Positions 1 through 10,898 of a DNA stretch of 64,000 bases are shown piece by piece (the first letter of the stretch is position 1; each line of letters starts with the position of its first letter). The notes beneath the pieces are model-generated. The model saw only the letters and a list, made by a program, of their open reading frames with translations. It was not told the DNA's origin and searched no databases. The DNA is from Kappaphycus alvarezii (Eukaryota; Rhodophyta; Florideophyceae; Gigartinales; Solieriaceae): NCBI GenBank assembly GCA_002205965.3, contig NADL03000033.1:186001-250000 (forward strand), in the 5' to 3' direction. The translations under genes were made by a program, and so were the position numbers.

Positions 1-1256
1 GAGTGGAAGCACTTTGTGATTCTAAGAAAATTCGACATAAACTTATTTTACAGAAAAATTCTCATAAGAAAGACACTGATGACTACAAATAGTTGAGCTA
101 AAACGAAAGAAGGTTCCGGGCTTGATTATCAGGTCTCTGACGAACGGGGTATTGAGAATCATACTGCCAGATATTGGTAATCCTTTTCGTATGTGAAGAG
201 GTTGGATGAGCGCTATGACTCGAAGTCCACACCTACAAAGATATCAAAGATGACTGAACTGGTCTCTATGAGATATTCATCGATCAGGAAGGACATAAGC
301 TTGCACATCGACAGGATGTCAGCATTGATTGATCAGTTGAGTATTATGGGCTGAGAGTCAAAAAAGGAGCTGAGAGTGGCTCTACTTATTGCTTCCATTG
401 ATGCCAATGAGTTGAATATAGTAACTGCTGCAATTTTAACATTGGCAGATGATAAGGTGGAGTGGGATATGGCTACTGGTCGCCTCGTTAATGAGCATCT
501 GGAATTGAATTCGAAGCCTCGACAGAATGAACGTGCATCTGGAGCCGGTACTGATAATAATGGAAAGAAATGGTACTGTGAGATTAGAGAATACAACAGG
601 CTTGGGACATCAAAGTGTCACTGTAACATAAAAAACCCGAAAAAAAACTCCATCTTAAGGTTGGGAAGAAAAAGGATGATAACAGGAAGTGTTTCGGTTA
701 CAAAGAATGTAAGAACGACTCAGAAAAGAACAATTAGAAAAGTAATGGGAGCCGGTCATGATTGTTCGTGCGGGCGTGGCCACTTCCTCCAACGAAAAGA
801 TGATGTTAGACTCTAGGTCCGCCACACACATGGTTCATGAGAGATCTAAACTAAAGTCGAAGAAACGCTGTAATGTCGACATTGCGCTTGGGGAGAACTC
901 AATGATTACGTCTACATATAAAGGGAATGGTGTTTGTTACATGGTCAAACTACCATACAGACACTAAGGTTTCACTGAGCAACACCCTCTATTCAAAGAA
1001 ACTCTCAAGGGACTTCCTGTATGTACCAGAACTTGCCCGTACACTTTTGGCTTCTCTTTTCTTACCATACTGTGTACTACTCCAAGAAATGGAAAAGAAC
1101 TATCTCGGGAAAGCCACAGTGGGTAATGATGGCTTTCAATACATTGGAAAGGATAAAGAATCAATTATTGAGATAGATAAGTCTGACGAACGTGCTATGA
1201 GGGCAGTTGTAAGAGCTATGGTACGCCTAGCTTGTCAGGCAGCTAAAATCAATTGA
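1..1256 (+). pseudogene. Ty1/copia retrotransposon relic: gag, zinc knuckle, protease, pre-integrase
   Basis: The plus strand carries consecutive pieces of a copia polyprotein in shifting frames. About 185-600 reads as a copia-type gag (LKRLDERYDSK, later MALLIASIDANELN at 376). A damaged zinc-knuckle-like segment follows near 570-640. The segment at 758-967 contains MLDSRSATHMV, which matches the copia protease active-site block but has Arg where the catalytic D-S-G triad needs Gly. The segment at 927-1256 contains YSKKLSRDFLYVPELARTLL, like the domain that precedes integrase. In-frame stops (for example near 350) and frameshifts make it non-functional. No LTR or RT is seen, so the 5' end lies outside the window and the pol end is missing. 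The assignment rests on motif order; sequence divergence is high. Confidence 0.7.
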
Positions 1257-1345
1257 ATTTACGCAGCTCGAAATGAATGAGAGTTTGTGTTCCTCCTATG
1301 TACATTTGGCGAGGAGTTTTTTCTCCTATGCTTCGTCGATGGTAT

Positions 1346-1745
1346 AGGGCTATTGGTGAATATAAGACAACTCTAAGTTTTCCAGTTTCCGGTATCTTTG
1401 AAACCTTCTCAATTGACTTTGCGGGCCCGTTCAAGGAAACTTCTTCCGGAAAAAAATATCTCCTTATAGGGGTGGAACATCTTACTGGATGGCCAATAGC
1501 AGTTGCAGTCGAGGAGGCAAATGCTGAGGTGGTACTGAGATTCATCGAAAAAGAAATAATTGAACCGTTTGGTCTTCCAAAAAGGATCATCTCGGATAAC
1601 GCCCTTTGTTTTACTGCAACTTCACTGCTTCGTTTTTTGGAAGAGAAAGGGATTCAGCTGAAGACCGTTCTCGCATACGCTCCTATGTCCAACGGGAAAG
1701 CGGAGAGAATGGTTGGAACCATCAAACGAGCAATATCGAAAACTA
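1346..1745 (+). pseudogene. Gypsy (GY1 copy 1) integrase core fragment
   Basis: This open segment encodes the integrase core almost residue for residue as in the long gypsy element at 36624-38510 (opposite strand). The three catalytic acidic positions are visible: Asp in FSIDFAGPF, Asp in RIISDNALCF and Glu in NGKAERMVG. It starts abruptly just after the point where the zinc-binding HHCC region would be, and it ends in SKTIS followed by a stop created at a rearrangement junction. It is therefore a truncated copy with no gag, protease or RT. The near identity to the second copy suggests fairly recent amplification compared with the other elements here. Confidence 0.85.
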
Positions 1746-1746
1746 T

Positions 1747-1842
1747 ATCATAGAACTCTTATTAATAGTCGGAAATCTTCTTCAGGTAGCAATGGTCCGT
1801 TCAACGTACGAAAATATAGGCATATATTAATGTAGAAATCAT
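1747..1842 (-). repeat. Inverted internal segment of GY1 copy 1
   Basis: These ~95 bases match 36906-36998 in the same plus-strand orientation, although the surrounding parts of copy 1 match the second element in reverse complement. The segment is therefore flipped relative to its own element. Read on the minus strand it encodes part of the extra post-integrase domain (FYINICLYFRTLNGPLLPEE). The left junction joins integrase codons directly to the flipped piece. The right junction, near 1842, joins it to sequence equivalent to about 36092 of the second copy. Confidence 0.8.
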
Positions 1843-2224
1843 ATTGGTAATCAGTTGCATCCTTACCTGTTTGAGAGACCATAAATTTTATCAATAAGAC
1901 AGCGAACACTAACGGAAGCAGAAGAAGAGCAGTGACGAGTCGGGACGTTCGTCTTGAGCGAAAGGGCGTGATGTGCGCAAATTCGCACACAAAAAAAATC
2001 TAGATGAGGACCATGATTGTATACAGTATCGGAAGTGGGAAGATTTTTTTACAGTTTTTGAATTTGCAAGATATTTTTAATTTGGGTGAGTGTGGCAAAT
2101 TCGTCGGCTGATTTTTTCATTTTAGGACACGCTGTCATAATAGATGTCAGTACAGTTCCAGTTTGTGGGTGATACTACGAGTGACTCTGAAAGGTATATA
2201 TAATGGCCACATCAATTCCCACCC
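1843..2224 (+). mobile_element. GY1 copy 1: tail of extra ORF and pre-LTR sequence
   Basis: Reverse-complement match to about 35700-36092 of the second GY1 copy. It begins with the last codons of the extra ORF (ending LTEAEEEQ then stop near 1935) and continues through non-coding sequence to the LTR. No other gene is visible. Confidence 0.7.
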
Positions 2225-2689
2225 CTGGCCGATGTGTGGCTGGCATGGGTATGGCACCTAGATATTTACCTTGAGGAAATATCTCCTAATAGTCTCTCTG
2301 GCTCACACGATTACCGTGAATGCATTTTATGGTTATTAGTATGCTTTTTTGAGACTTTTGGGGTAGCCAAAAGTCTATATAAGCCGAGTAAACTGCTTCC
2401 TTTAGTGGAGGTGAAGCAAGTTGGCAGACAACTTCAAGCCAAGTCCCGAGTAGTAGGAAGTTGAGAGTCAACTTCAGACCCAAGAAACATTTTTCCTGCG
2501 CTGGTCGCAGAGCATCAGTGGTAGACACTGCCCCTTTTATACTTGCTTGTAGCTTCCTCAACCCTCTTCTATATACACTCCCTTTTGTTCGTTCAACAAT
2601 ACCACGGTAGCACTTTTGTCGCTCGCAACACCTCCGTCTTGGGGTAATTGGTTCTGAGGATCTCTTCCCCCGCCGATTTACCCCTATCA
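2225..2689 (+). repeat. GY1 3' LTR (copy 1)
   Basis: Matches the left LTR of the long gypsy element (35240-35680) in reverse complement and ends in CCCCTATCA at 2689, the shared LTR terminus (TG...CA type). The inner boundary is approximate, because the similarity to copy 2 runs through it; it was placed using the solo copies elsewhere in the window. It contains a TATATAA box at 2376-2382 in the transcription sense of the element. Confidence 0.75.
2376..2382 (+). promoter_or_regulatory. LTR TATA box (copy 1)
   Basis: TATATAA inside the LTR, oriented with the element. The same box occurs in other LTR copies (35551-35557 and 11150-11156, minus strand), which supports it as the core promoter at the U3/R boundary. 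Confidence 0.55.
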
Positions 2690-2694
2690 AGGTC

Positions 2695-2975
2695 CATAAG
2701 GTGAATGCCGTTTTGACTTCTTGGTAAGTTGCCAAGTCGGTCAGTGTAGACGGCAGCCATCGCTTACAAAGCTTTTTTGTTTGGGAGCTCGAAGCGAGCA
2801 GGGCGGCTGCGGCGATGTATTGGACTCGGGCAAGACCGACTCCGAATGTTGGTTTCATATTCCCAATCGGTACGTCAAAAATACGCTGTTTTATTTCTCT
2901 TGCACGATTGGAGCTGAATCCACATGCAACAATGATACGATATCTACGCTCCGGTACAAATTTACTGGATACCAA
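2695..2975 (-). pseudogene. RE1 retroelement fragment: segment downstream of RT
   Basis: The minus strand encodes VPIGNMKPTFGVGLARVQ followed by an Ala-rich stretch (AAAALLASSSQTKKLC). It is clearly homologous to the 12147-12590 ORF (LPVAPFGPSKPTFGIGFRSA) and to 15561-15758 (ELQLPMK). This kind of segment follows the RT palm/thumb in retroelements whose protein ends in a zinc/endonuclease-like region; that placement is inference. The GY1 copy 1 LTR abuts it, so the LTR element probably inserted into RE1. Confidence 0.6.
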
Positions 2976-4120
2976 CCCACATATCTACCACAGTAAATTA
3001 ACCCCCCATTTACACTTTTATCCTCAAAGGTCATCCGGATGCATTCGCCGGTTTCACATCAGTGGCGACAGCTCTCTCAAAAATAGCCATTGAGCATTTC
3101 TTATAAAGCCTTGGTAGCCGGCCGCAATCAAAATGATGATCAACATGTCCAGAAACGTTGCTTTCTGAGCCTTGGAAACCTGCGTGTGAGGTTAACTTTT
3201 TCCTCATCCGTAGACACGTAGCGACGGCTGGCAGTTGTAACGAAGCAATCCTTATGGCTGGTCTTGCACCAGACTTTTTTGTGAGCCTAGTTTCGGTCTG
3301 TTAGAATCTGGTTTAATGACTCGAGAAATAGTCATTGTCTCCTATTGACGGAAAGGGGAAAGGTTAGGCATGTTTTAGTAAATCACCAAGCCTTTCCTAC
3401 TTTATCCATGGTGAGATGAAGCCTCTTGAAACGCCATGTCATGCTGGTGGTCTGTTCTGCAGGTGGCTGTCGGCTTCCTGGTCTCCCCAAACCCTTTTAG
3501 AAAGTCGCAAAGATATCTACCCTCTTCTCTGTTACACATCTCCTGGATCCAGCCATTGCCACATCCTCAACCCCTCGAACTCAGAGAAAACCTATCCCCT
3601 ATTTGCAAAATTTTCTTACAATAATTATCTCCCCATAAGTTTATTCAGATATTGTCCTAAGGGGCATTTTCATACAAAGGCATGCTGTGATAGGTGATAC
3701 CCCCAACACGACATCTCTCGTAAACGGTCTATCCCCAATTTTATACTGATGTACAAATCAGGCAAAACCATGCGTACCTTTTCGCGTGTTCACACTAATC
3801 GCCGTTATTCATGCGAAATTTGAGTGTACCGACTTTAGGGTCAATATCCTTCGTTCTGCAATCCATTGTCTCTTAACCCAGTAATACTAAGGGGAAGTAA
3901 TATCATTCCGTTCTCACAAAGACTGCGAATCATGCATTGCGTACCGACGTAACAATGTCAGATATATGCAATTTATGTGGAGTGGGGGAGTTGGGATTGG
4001 TTCATAGATAGCGGGGCAAAGGCTGAATTCCTCTACACGTGCGATTAATTGGAAGGAGATCGGTGATTCGGTGATTCACTGTTTGAAAAGAATGGTTCGA
4101 TAGGCCTCATTGTAGGCATG
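2976..4120. other. No recognisable gene; RE1-type terminal palindrome
   Basis: Several short ORFs, none with a recognisable product. The sequence near 3352-3395 reads GGAAAGGTTAGGCATG... and then a reversed version ending CAAGCCTTTCC, so two RE1-type terminal motifs appear to meet head to head. Another such motif lies at 2990-3015. Confidence 0.4.
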
Positions 4121-4148
4121 TTTCAGGGAGTGTAACCACTCCCTGAAA
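4121..4148. repeat. Perfect 12-bp hairpin
   Basis: TTTCAGGGAGTG (4121-4132), loop TAAC, then the exact reverse complement CACTCCCTGAAA (4137-4148). No ORF ends here, so a terminator role is not supported. It could be the collapsed end of a foldback or MITE-type element. Confidence 0.8.
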
Positions 4149-6582
4149 TCGCTCCGGCCATAGTCGCTGTCACTTTCAACCCTCAAAATACATCGGATTT
4201 CCCTAGATGTTTTTAATGTCTTGTTCAGAGAAGCGTTGTCTTGCGAATTGCTTACTGCAGATAAACTGCAGCTAATGAGGGCGCCATGTTATGTACGATT
4301 GTTTAACAATGAGCTGAACATATCAGCAGTGACAAGAGAGTGACGCATTTCAGAACGCATCAGCTGAAGCTACAAGTACTATACCGTCATATGTTCTTCG
4401 AAAAAAAATTTGCAACTCGTGAATTGTAATTTTGCTGACCCACTTAGATCTGAAATCAATGCTAATAACGCGTTACTACGTACATACATGGAGCCTGGGA
4501 TTGGGTATTTTATTCTTCGAAGGTATAATCGAGTCATTCGTATATATTGCATGTACATGCTGTACATTGTATTGACCTTCGTGGAAAACGTAAGTACGCG
4601 CAACTCTCGGAGGCAGCGCGTTTCGATCTCATTCATTCGGGTGGCCAATTTTTTGGGCAAAATGCACTAACGGTTCTGCCAAGTACACTGACGGGGGCCA
4701 ATAAGCGGGTGACTAACAGTACGAGCAATATGTATACTCGATGGTTCAGGTAAAATGGGTAGAGCCTCCACCGTGGAGGCAATGCATTCCCTCTATTGCT
4801 CAAAAGATGTCTCGCCCATAGGTTTATTACCAAGTTATTACACAAGCAATTTATGAGGAAGGATGCCCACACAGACAAGAATAAATGACACTTGTATCAG
4901 GTCGTGACGAAACCTGTCGAGCTAAACCAAGGAGATGCCCTTTTTCATGGCGTGGAGCATGGGCGCGGAAGAACAATTTTGCGCCAACTTGGCCCAATAC
5001 AGAAGGCGGATGATGAAAAATTATATATGCGAGCCAGACTATCGTCTGGCCTGACTTCAGGGAATGACATTACTTTCCAAATATCACACTATCCAAATTT
5101 TCCCGCTGTCGGGAAGGGGGGTAAATTTGGGGTGCTTTACTGATTATAGATGTAGGACGGCTATTTCCCGAGACGGAAGGGGCAGGTCTGTGTCGCGAAG
5201 GGAAATCGCCGAAACTCGCGCTACCTGATTGATCTCGCACTTTAATGAAACGGATATAAATGGCCAACGGTAAAGCTAAGGTCATAGAGAAGTACGTGGC
5301 AGCTGTCGCGTCTCGCAGCGGCTGTCCTACCGGGATAGTGAAGACTCTTCTGTACCAGAAACTCAGCTACGCTATTTGGTCCACATGTGCGGCGTCTGTA
5401 ATTTGTCTCGCCCCGCAACACGCAGAATTTAGTCACCCTATTCAAAAGTAGTATTGTAGCGACTTCACTGTGTTGCACATACAAATTAAAGTGATAAGTA
5501 CATTGTATAAATAGTCACTGGGCGTTCCCTTACGGCTATGCTTTTCTGGACCGATGGTTACTTGAAAGGGAGACTATTGACAGAGTAGAAAGAATAGCAG
5601 TACATAAACGACGATGTCCAGACTCACGAACGGTTCACTACAGGATCTTTGAAATCTCTTATTCAGCGTAAAAGCCTCTTGACCCAAAACCTCCCGCAGC
5701 TTCCAAAAAAGCCGACACCAGATGTCCTTGATTCCCTGTCGTGAGTCAACTCTGGAGTTTCGCGGTCCTCGATCCGAAACTGAGCACCCTGCAAATCTCA
5801 ATCTCGACATCGTCCAATTATTCTACCATTACAGGACATGTGTGACCAATATCTGCGATTGCAGATGTACTATTTTATTGGCGCCTGAACCCGAAAAGGA
5901 CAGCCTGTTATATTTTTGTGGCCGATTGCGCCCTGTGAAGAAAAGCAAATAAGACTCTAGCCTCCTATGCGCCATATCACGAATACCATTATTTTTGTGC
6001 GGAGGAGGCATGCGCCAGATATTTTAACCTCGAGTTATCTGTCATAGTAAATGAATCCCCCTTGTGCCCCCTTTGCTAGTTACCAGAAACATCATAGACT
6101 GTCAGTAATTGAAACAGGAAAATAGACTGAGCTGTGATTTGAATTCAGCACTTCGAAAAAGATTTCGCGAAGCATATCCATTCTCTAGTGAGAGACTGGT
6201 GAAATACGGGGGTTCATTTGATGAAACAGATACGCTGGCTGACAACCAGCCTTCTTGAACGGCGTGAGAGACGTGAAGGTTCGAACTGATCGGGAAGTAC
6301 CATTTGCATTTTGCTAAGCTCCGAACATCGAATGGCGTGCGAGAAAGTCCTCGCAAGAAATTCTTCGCCCACTTTTCAATTCGACTTGTCCCGCGTAACG
6401 CATTAGCCGCGTGGATATACCCGACCACATCTTCCATGCATTAAAATAACCCAGAATTTCCCCTTTTCAACGCGTGGTAACTGGTACTGTTCACCTATCC
6501 CCGCGTTGTGACAGCAGGTAAGCAATGGATGTCGGAAACTTTCATGGGCTCAAAAGACGACCAGGAAATCTTCACTTACGGG
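4149..6582. other. No supported gene; dispersed RE1-like terminal motifs
   Basis: The longest reading frame is 6102-6437 (minus, 111 codons), with no recognised domain. A GGGGGGTAAATTTGGGG-type motif at about 5117-5142 resembles the RE1 3' terminus. A block at 6419-6470 recurs at 54289-54340. Nothing else can be assigned. Confidence 0.4.
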
Positions 6583-6671
6583 GGGTAAATTGGGTTGCTT
6601 TACTGGGATGGGGTTAATGGGATAAATTGGGAGGTTTACTTGAATGGTTGGGTAAATAGGGTTGGTTTACT
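6583..6671. repeat. Three degenerate tandem copies of RE1-type terminal motif
   Basis: GGGTAAATTGGGTTGCTTTA (from 6583), GGATAAATTGGGAGGTTTAC (from 6620) and GGTAAATAGGGTTGGTTTAC (from 6651) are three related units spaced about 31-37 bases apart. Each resembles the reverse complement of the AGTAAA..ACCC..TTTCCCC sequence found at RE1 3' ends. Confidence 0.65.
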
Positions 6672-6805
6672 GCAAATTGGTGCAAATTTTATGAGTCCTA
6701 TGAATTTCCATTCAAAACTTGTGGAAGGACTTCAGTTTACTACGATTGGTGCGAAGATTGCAAGTCCTATAAGCTTACATGGAAAACTATACGGCCTGTG
6801 TGTGT
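6666..6805. repeat. Degenerate 70-bp tandem duplication
   Basis: The block beginning TTTACTGCAAATTGGTGC at 6666 is repeated with substitutions from 6736 (TTTACTACGATTGGTGC). Both contain an AGTCCTAT core and a downstream CATT/CATGG..AAAACT segment. Confidence 0.6.
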
Positions 6806-7208
6806 AGCAGAAAAAGTACTATTTTTTCATAGTAACACAGGCAGTAGTGACAGTGCGCCACCAAGAAAGAGCAGCAGGTCATTTCGATTTACACTGGCGG
6901 TGTATGAAACTGATGCAAGCCCCAATTTACCGTAATCTCCCCCTCTTGAATGCTCGATAATGCCTTTTCTGGACAACAAGAGATTATCCGTGTATCCGCT
7001 AAAATTACTTTGCTTTTGCAGACGAACAAGCTACTAGTACTCATAAAAGGGGAGCAGCGACAGTATCTCAAATCTGTATTAAAACCCTTCCTGAGTACCG
7101 CAAGTCTCACTTTCCAATCCATACTTCTCTATCCATTGACTTCGACTGTGCAGGTAATAATCATCAAATATCAGCATTATCACAATTCCGCCGATTGTCT
7201 ACTGAAAG

Positions 7209-9061
7209 ATGCCATCAAGTGCTTTCATTTTAGCGACTGTCTTGTGCTTTGCACTCCACGGCCTTTCCTTAGCCAGGACCTCCTGTGGGTTTGGCCAATT
7301 CCTCCAGAACGGACGATGTGAAGATTGTCCTCCTGGAACCTTTCAAGATGAGGAGGGCTCTACTGAATGCAAACCCTGCCTTCCTGGAACTTACAACCCG
7401 TACCACGGCGCCCAAGGAATCGACGTCTGTATTGAGTGTCCAGAGGGTACTTTCCAGAACCGTTCGAGAGCAACTTCAAGAAGCGACTGTGTTAGTTGCC
7501 CTGCTGGAACAAACTCCTCTCCAGGCTCCCCTTCATGTATTTCATGCCCTGCCGGCCAAGTTATTGAAAACTGTGAAAATTCTATGTTGAATGCTGATTT
7601 CAAATTTAGTTTTCGTGGCAACTGCTTCGACTGCTTCGGATTTGCCTCCGGTTTCGGCTGCTCGCTGCCCCGCTCTCCTAATCCTCACTGCGAGGACTGT
7701 CCTGCGGGAACGTTCAGCGGGCCGAACGAAGTTCAGTGTCAAAGGTGTCCAGAGGAGACGTTTTCCACGGAGCGGTCATCAAATTGTTCCAGCGTGCAAT
7801 GTCCTCCCGGAACGGAGCGAACTTTCTTCGGTGAATGCCAGCAATGTACCGAGTTTACCGTCTTTGACGAAAGCGACTCATCTTGCAAAGAGTGTCCGCC
7901 AGGATATATCGGAGACTCACTGGAAGGAAGTACGCGTTGTGTACCTTGCCCAGCCGGTACATTCAAGTCACCGGATAGCTCGACTTGCCGTCCGTGTCCC
8001 TCTGGCGAAAATTCGTTTGTCACGGGAGCAATATTCTGCGTACCAGACAACACGCCTTGCCCTCCAAATTATTTCCGGAATAGCAACGGTGCCTGCTTGA
8101 GAGATGCTCGAAGAGACAACGTTTCGATAGAGAACAAGGAAAGTGCGTCGACTGTCCTAGGAACAGCATGAGTGAAGGCGGTTTAGCTGAAAGATGTGTT
8201 CAATGTCCTCGAAACATGATCACTAGTGACGAGTTTCCATACTTTGAGTTACCTTGCGTCTGTAGACCAGGATTTGGATTTGTACCAGGTTCAGGTGGAA
8301 GTCGCTGCATGAAATGTCCCGTCGGGACCGAAGGCGCTGGGAATCATTACTGTCGGAAATGCTTCCATAATAGCATTGCCCCGCGCAGAGGCATGAGAAG
8401 TTGTATTCCATGCCCCGAGGGGATGATTCAACCAAGGAGGGGCCAAAGGAGGTGCATACCACAGCCTCCGTGTCCCAGTGGGACGATACGGTCGGCTGAC
8501 AGGTGTGTTGAGCCACAGACAAATTGTCCAGTGAACACAACAAGGGTGACTCGGAGTTTATACGAGTTTCCGATGTGCAATGCAGAAACATGTCCGGCCG
8601 GAGTCGCCCTTATCCGAGAAGAAAACTTTCTCGTGCCGGATCGATGCGGGGTTTGTGACGTCGACCAAAGGTACGATCCGGGTACAAGCAAATGCGAACG
8701 CTGCGAAAGAGGGCAGTTTAGTCCTGGTGGGCTTGTAGAGCGATGCGAGAACTGCCCACAGGGCTTCTTCACGGATCGGACTCCAGGGGAATGTTCATGC
8801 ACGGACGCCAATCGTATCGTGAATGGTAGGTGTTCCAAATGCCCAAGGGGGACATTCGGCTTCAACATGCTGGACGGTTGCCGCCCATGCCCGGCCGGAA
8901 CATTTTCTGGTCGCGGATGGACTTATTGTAGGAACTGCACCGCTGGTTCGTTTAATGATGAACCAGGACAACGTTCCTGCCGACCATGTCCTGAGGGCAC
9001 GACGAGTTTGGGGATTGGAGATACTGGCTGTGTTGAGATTGGTTCTCTCTCTGAATCCTAG
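7209..9061 (+). pseudogene. Secreted cysteine-rich repeat protein (ephrin-receptor-like Cys repeats), one frameshift
   Basis: The ATG at 7209 opens a hydrophobic signal peptide (FILATVLCFALHGLSLA) followed by about 600 residues of repeats built on C-x2-C-P-x-G-T-[FY]-S/Q...C-x2-C. Examples are CEDCPPGTFQ, CPAGTFKSPDSSTCRPCP and, near the end, CRPCPAGTFSGRGWTYCRNC. This is the GCC2/GCC3 or ephrin-receptor-like cysteine-rich fold, expected to be secreted or on the cell surface and stabilised by disulphides. The reading frame changes near 8100: the first frame stops at 8171, while the second, ending at 9061, continues the repeats without loss. The string CTTGAGAGATGC suggests that an extra GA pair caused the break. 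No transmembrane segment follows, and no intron is needed. It may be a recently broken gene, or an assembly error in a functional one. It is one of only two host-like genes here. Confidence 0.75.
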
Positions 9062-9420
9062 GTTGACTATTGCAGAATGAATAGATAGAGGGCCAAATGA
9101 GCTCGAGATTTCCCTTAGATAAAAGCAATGGTTTTAGTAAGTAGATAGTAAGACTTATACTTGGGCAACAGTCTAGGGACCGACGGTCCGAAACCGCACC
9201 GGTTTGAAAGAGTCTAGCCCAGAATCCGAACCGAAGCAAATATCCAGTCCGGAGACGGATTTGAGGTAACGGATCGCCCGACCCAGACATGCATTTGAAG
9301 TATCGGTCCAGTCCAGATGGAATATATAATACTTCATCTCTTGTTTTCTTAACTTATACTCTCCGAAAATATTGGAAACATGATGCACCAGCACTGCAAG
9401 AGTTAAAATCGGAGGGGAAC
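9062..9420. other. Intergenic, 3' flank of the cysteine-rich gene
   Basis: No recognisable feature. The stretch at 9180-9310 has CCGAACCG/CCGGAC-like short repeats but no clear unit. Confidence 0.4.
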
Positions 9421-9798
9421 ATGGGGGTTCATTTACTTAAATCTATCATCCCGACCTCCACCAGAAGTAGACTCGTGCATGTGCCAATCTCCACTCTTGG
9501 GGGTCGGTACCCGGACGCATGCGCAGTGCTAAATGATGTGGCAAGGAACCTGGGCGTGAGGGAGGAGGAGACCTACGGAAAGGTTCGGGGGGTTTTGATG
9601 CAAAGACACGCTGCAGCAGCCGTCATGTCCAATGCGGCCTGCTTGATGGTTGGCTTCAAGATGACCTTTTAGGGAGCGTAGTTCCTTCACCATTACTTTG
9701 TCTGCATAACTTTTCGGGTCCTTGTGGTTGTCTGGAAAACTTTAGGATAGATCGGATGTATGTCCCAAGAGTAAAACACCGGGACCTTTCTCCCCTCT
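9421..9798 (+). pseudogene. RE1 C-terminal fragment and 3' end
   Basis: Encodes PISTLGGRYPDACAVLNDVA, then TYGKVRGVLMQRHAAAAVMS and a stop shortly after FKMTF. It matches the C-termini at 12622-13310, 34555-35239 and 48714-49075. The untranslated tail (GGAGCGTAG...TTAGGATAGATCG...AGTAAAACACC) recurs at 33598-33750. No poly-A tail is visible; the element ends in the shared AGTAAAACACC..TTTC motif. Confidence 0.65.
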
Positions 9799-10007
9799 TT
9801 TACAGATATGCTGGATGATACTCAGTCAATCTTTATGGCAGTGTGGGTGTACGTAAAATGAAGCGCCTAATGCAATTCACTTTGCGTGCAAATAGAAAGG
9901 AGCATGATAAGCACGAAAAAGTTACGGAAGCGGTAAGCATGTTGTCCATTAAGCAGAAGTTGCACGAAACACCAACATTAGCACACATTGCATGCCTCAC
10001 TGTAACG

Positions 10008-10898
10008 GGGGAAAAGAGGGGGTTTACTTAGTTTTCTTGATAAGAGAAATCGCAGACGAGGTCTAAGCGGGGTAGCCACTTAAAGTACATACCCTGAGAA
10101 CGGAGGTTTTCTTGAATATACACCTTCAAATTGTCGCCGTAAGTGTCCCTCAAAATCCCTTCCAACAAACAGCTGGCGTTATTCTGGACGCGTCTCACAG
10201 CGTAACGAGCAAACAATGTTTCCTGCGCATCTGCAATCGGAACGGCTGTCCGTGCAGCAATGCCAGTCGCAACCCGGCTGGCTAAGTCTCGAGCGGTGGG
10301 GTTCCAGCTCCCCAATGTGGAGAGTGGAAGGGCAATGAAGCGATGACAAGGACCCTTGAAACGTATCAACTCGGCAGAGCGAGTGTCCTTGCCAAAGCGA
10401 GCATGGTCAAGGGGCTTGAGTTGGCATCGCGCCAGGGAGGGGAGGCTGGCGGAGGTCAAGGGATTGATGAAGGTTACGTCATAATAGTCCCTCCTTCTCT
10501 CCATGCGCCTTGGTGTCCGAGCGAACTGCATGACCGGGTTGTGGGGGCTCAAGGACAGGGTGCCGGGCGGCTTAGAGAGTTCTGCGACAAACAACCGTGT
10601 TTACGAGTCGTGCCGCCACCAACAGGTGGACCCAAAGCCACAACACACCGCGTGGTCACTGCCCTGATCCATGAGTGCCATACAACCCCTTGTGGCATTT
10701 TGAAGCTAGAGGAAACCGTGGTACCCTACAATAGAACTGAAACCACGTCTTGTAATTGCGGTCCGAGATGTAGATGCCCAGGTCTGAAGCCGGTTGGAAT
10801 GAAAGCCAGTACTTGCATCCATCCACTGACAACGAAGCTCGGAATGCCATGGTCCTTAAGAGGGATAAATCGTCGGGAGAAGAGATTCTTCGAATCAA
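10008..10898 (-). pseudogene. RE1 C-terminal half: zinc/endonuclease-like region
   Basis: On the minus strand, frame 10898-10656 encodes DGCKYWLSFQPASDLG, then FQFYCRVPRFPLASKCHKG, a Cys/His cluster. Frame 10594-10028 encodes YYDVTFINPLTSASL and later PLSTLGSWNPTARDLAS, ending in YQEN just before the terminal AGTAAACCCCC motif. A Cys/His cluster followed by a DVT strand resembles the restriction-like endonuclease end of site-specific non-LTR elements; that comparison is inference from motif order. A frame change and a stop (after GTHGSGQ) make it non-coding today. The missing N-terminal part lies beyond an inserted LTR element (10858-12140). Confidence 0.6.

Noticed and set aside
3416..3697. 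93-codon plus ORF as a possible gene
   Set aside because: No domain, overlapping frames of similar quality and no conserved neighbour.
6102..6437. 111-codon minus ORF as a possible gene
   Set aside because: No recognised motif. Its first codons fall in a dispersed repeat (6419-6470) also found at 54289-54340.
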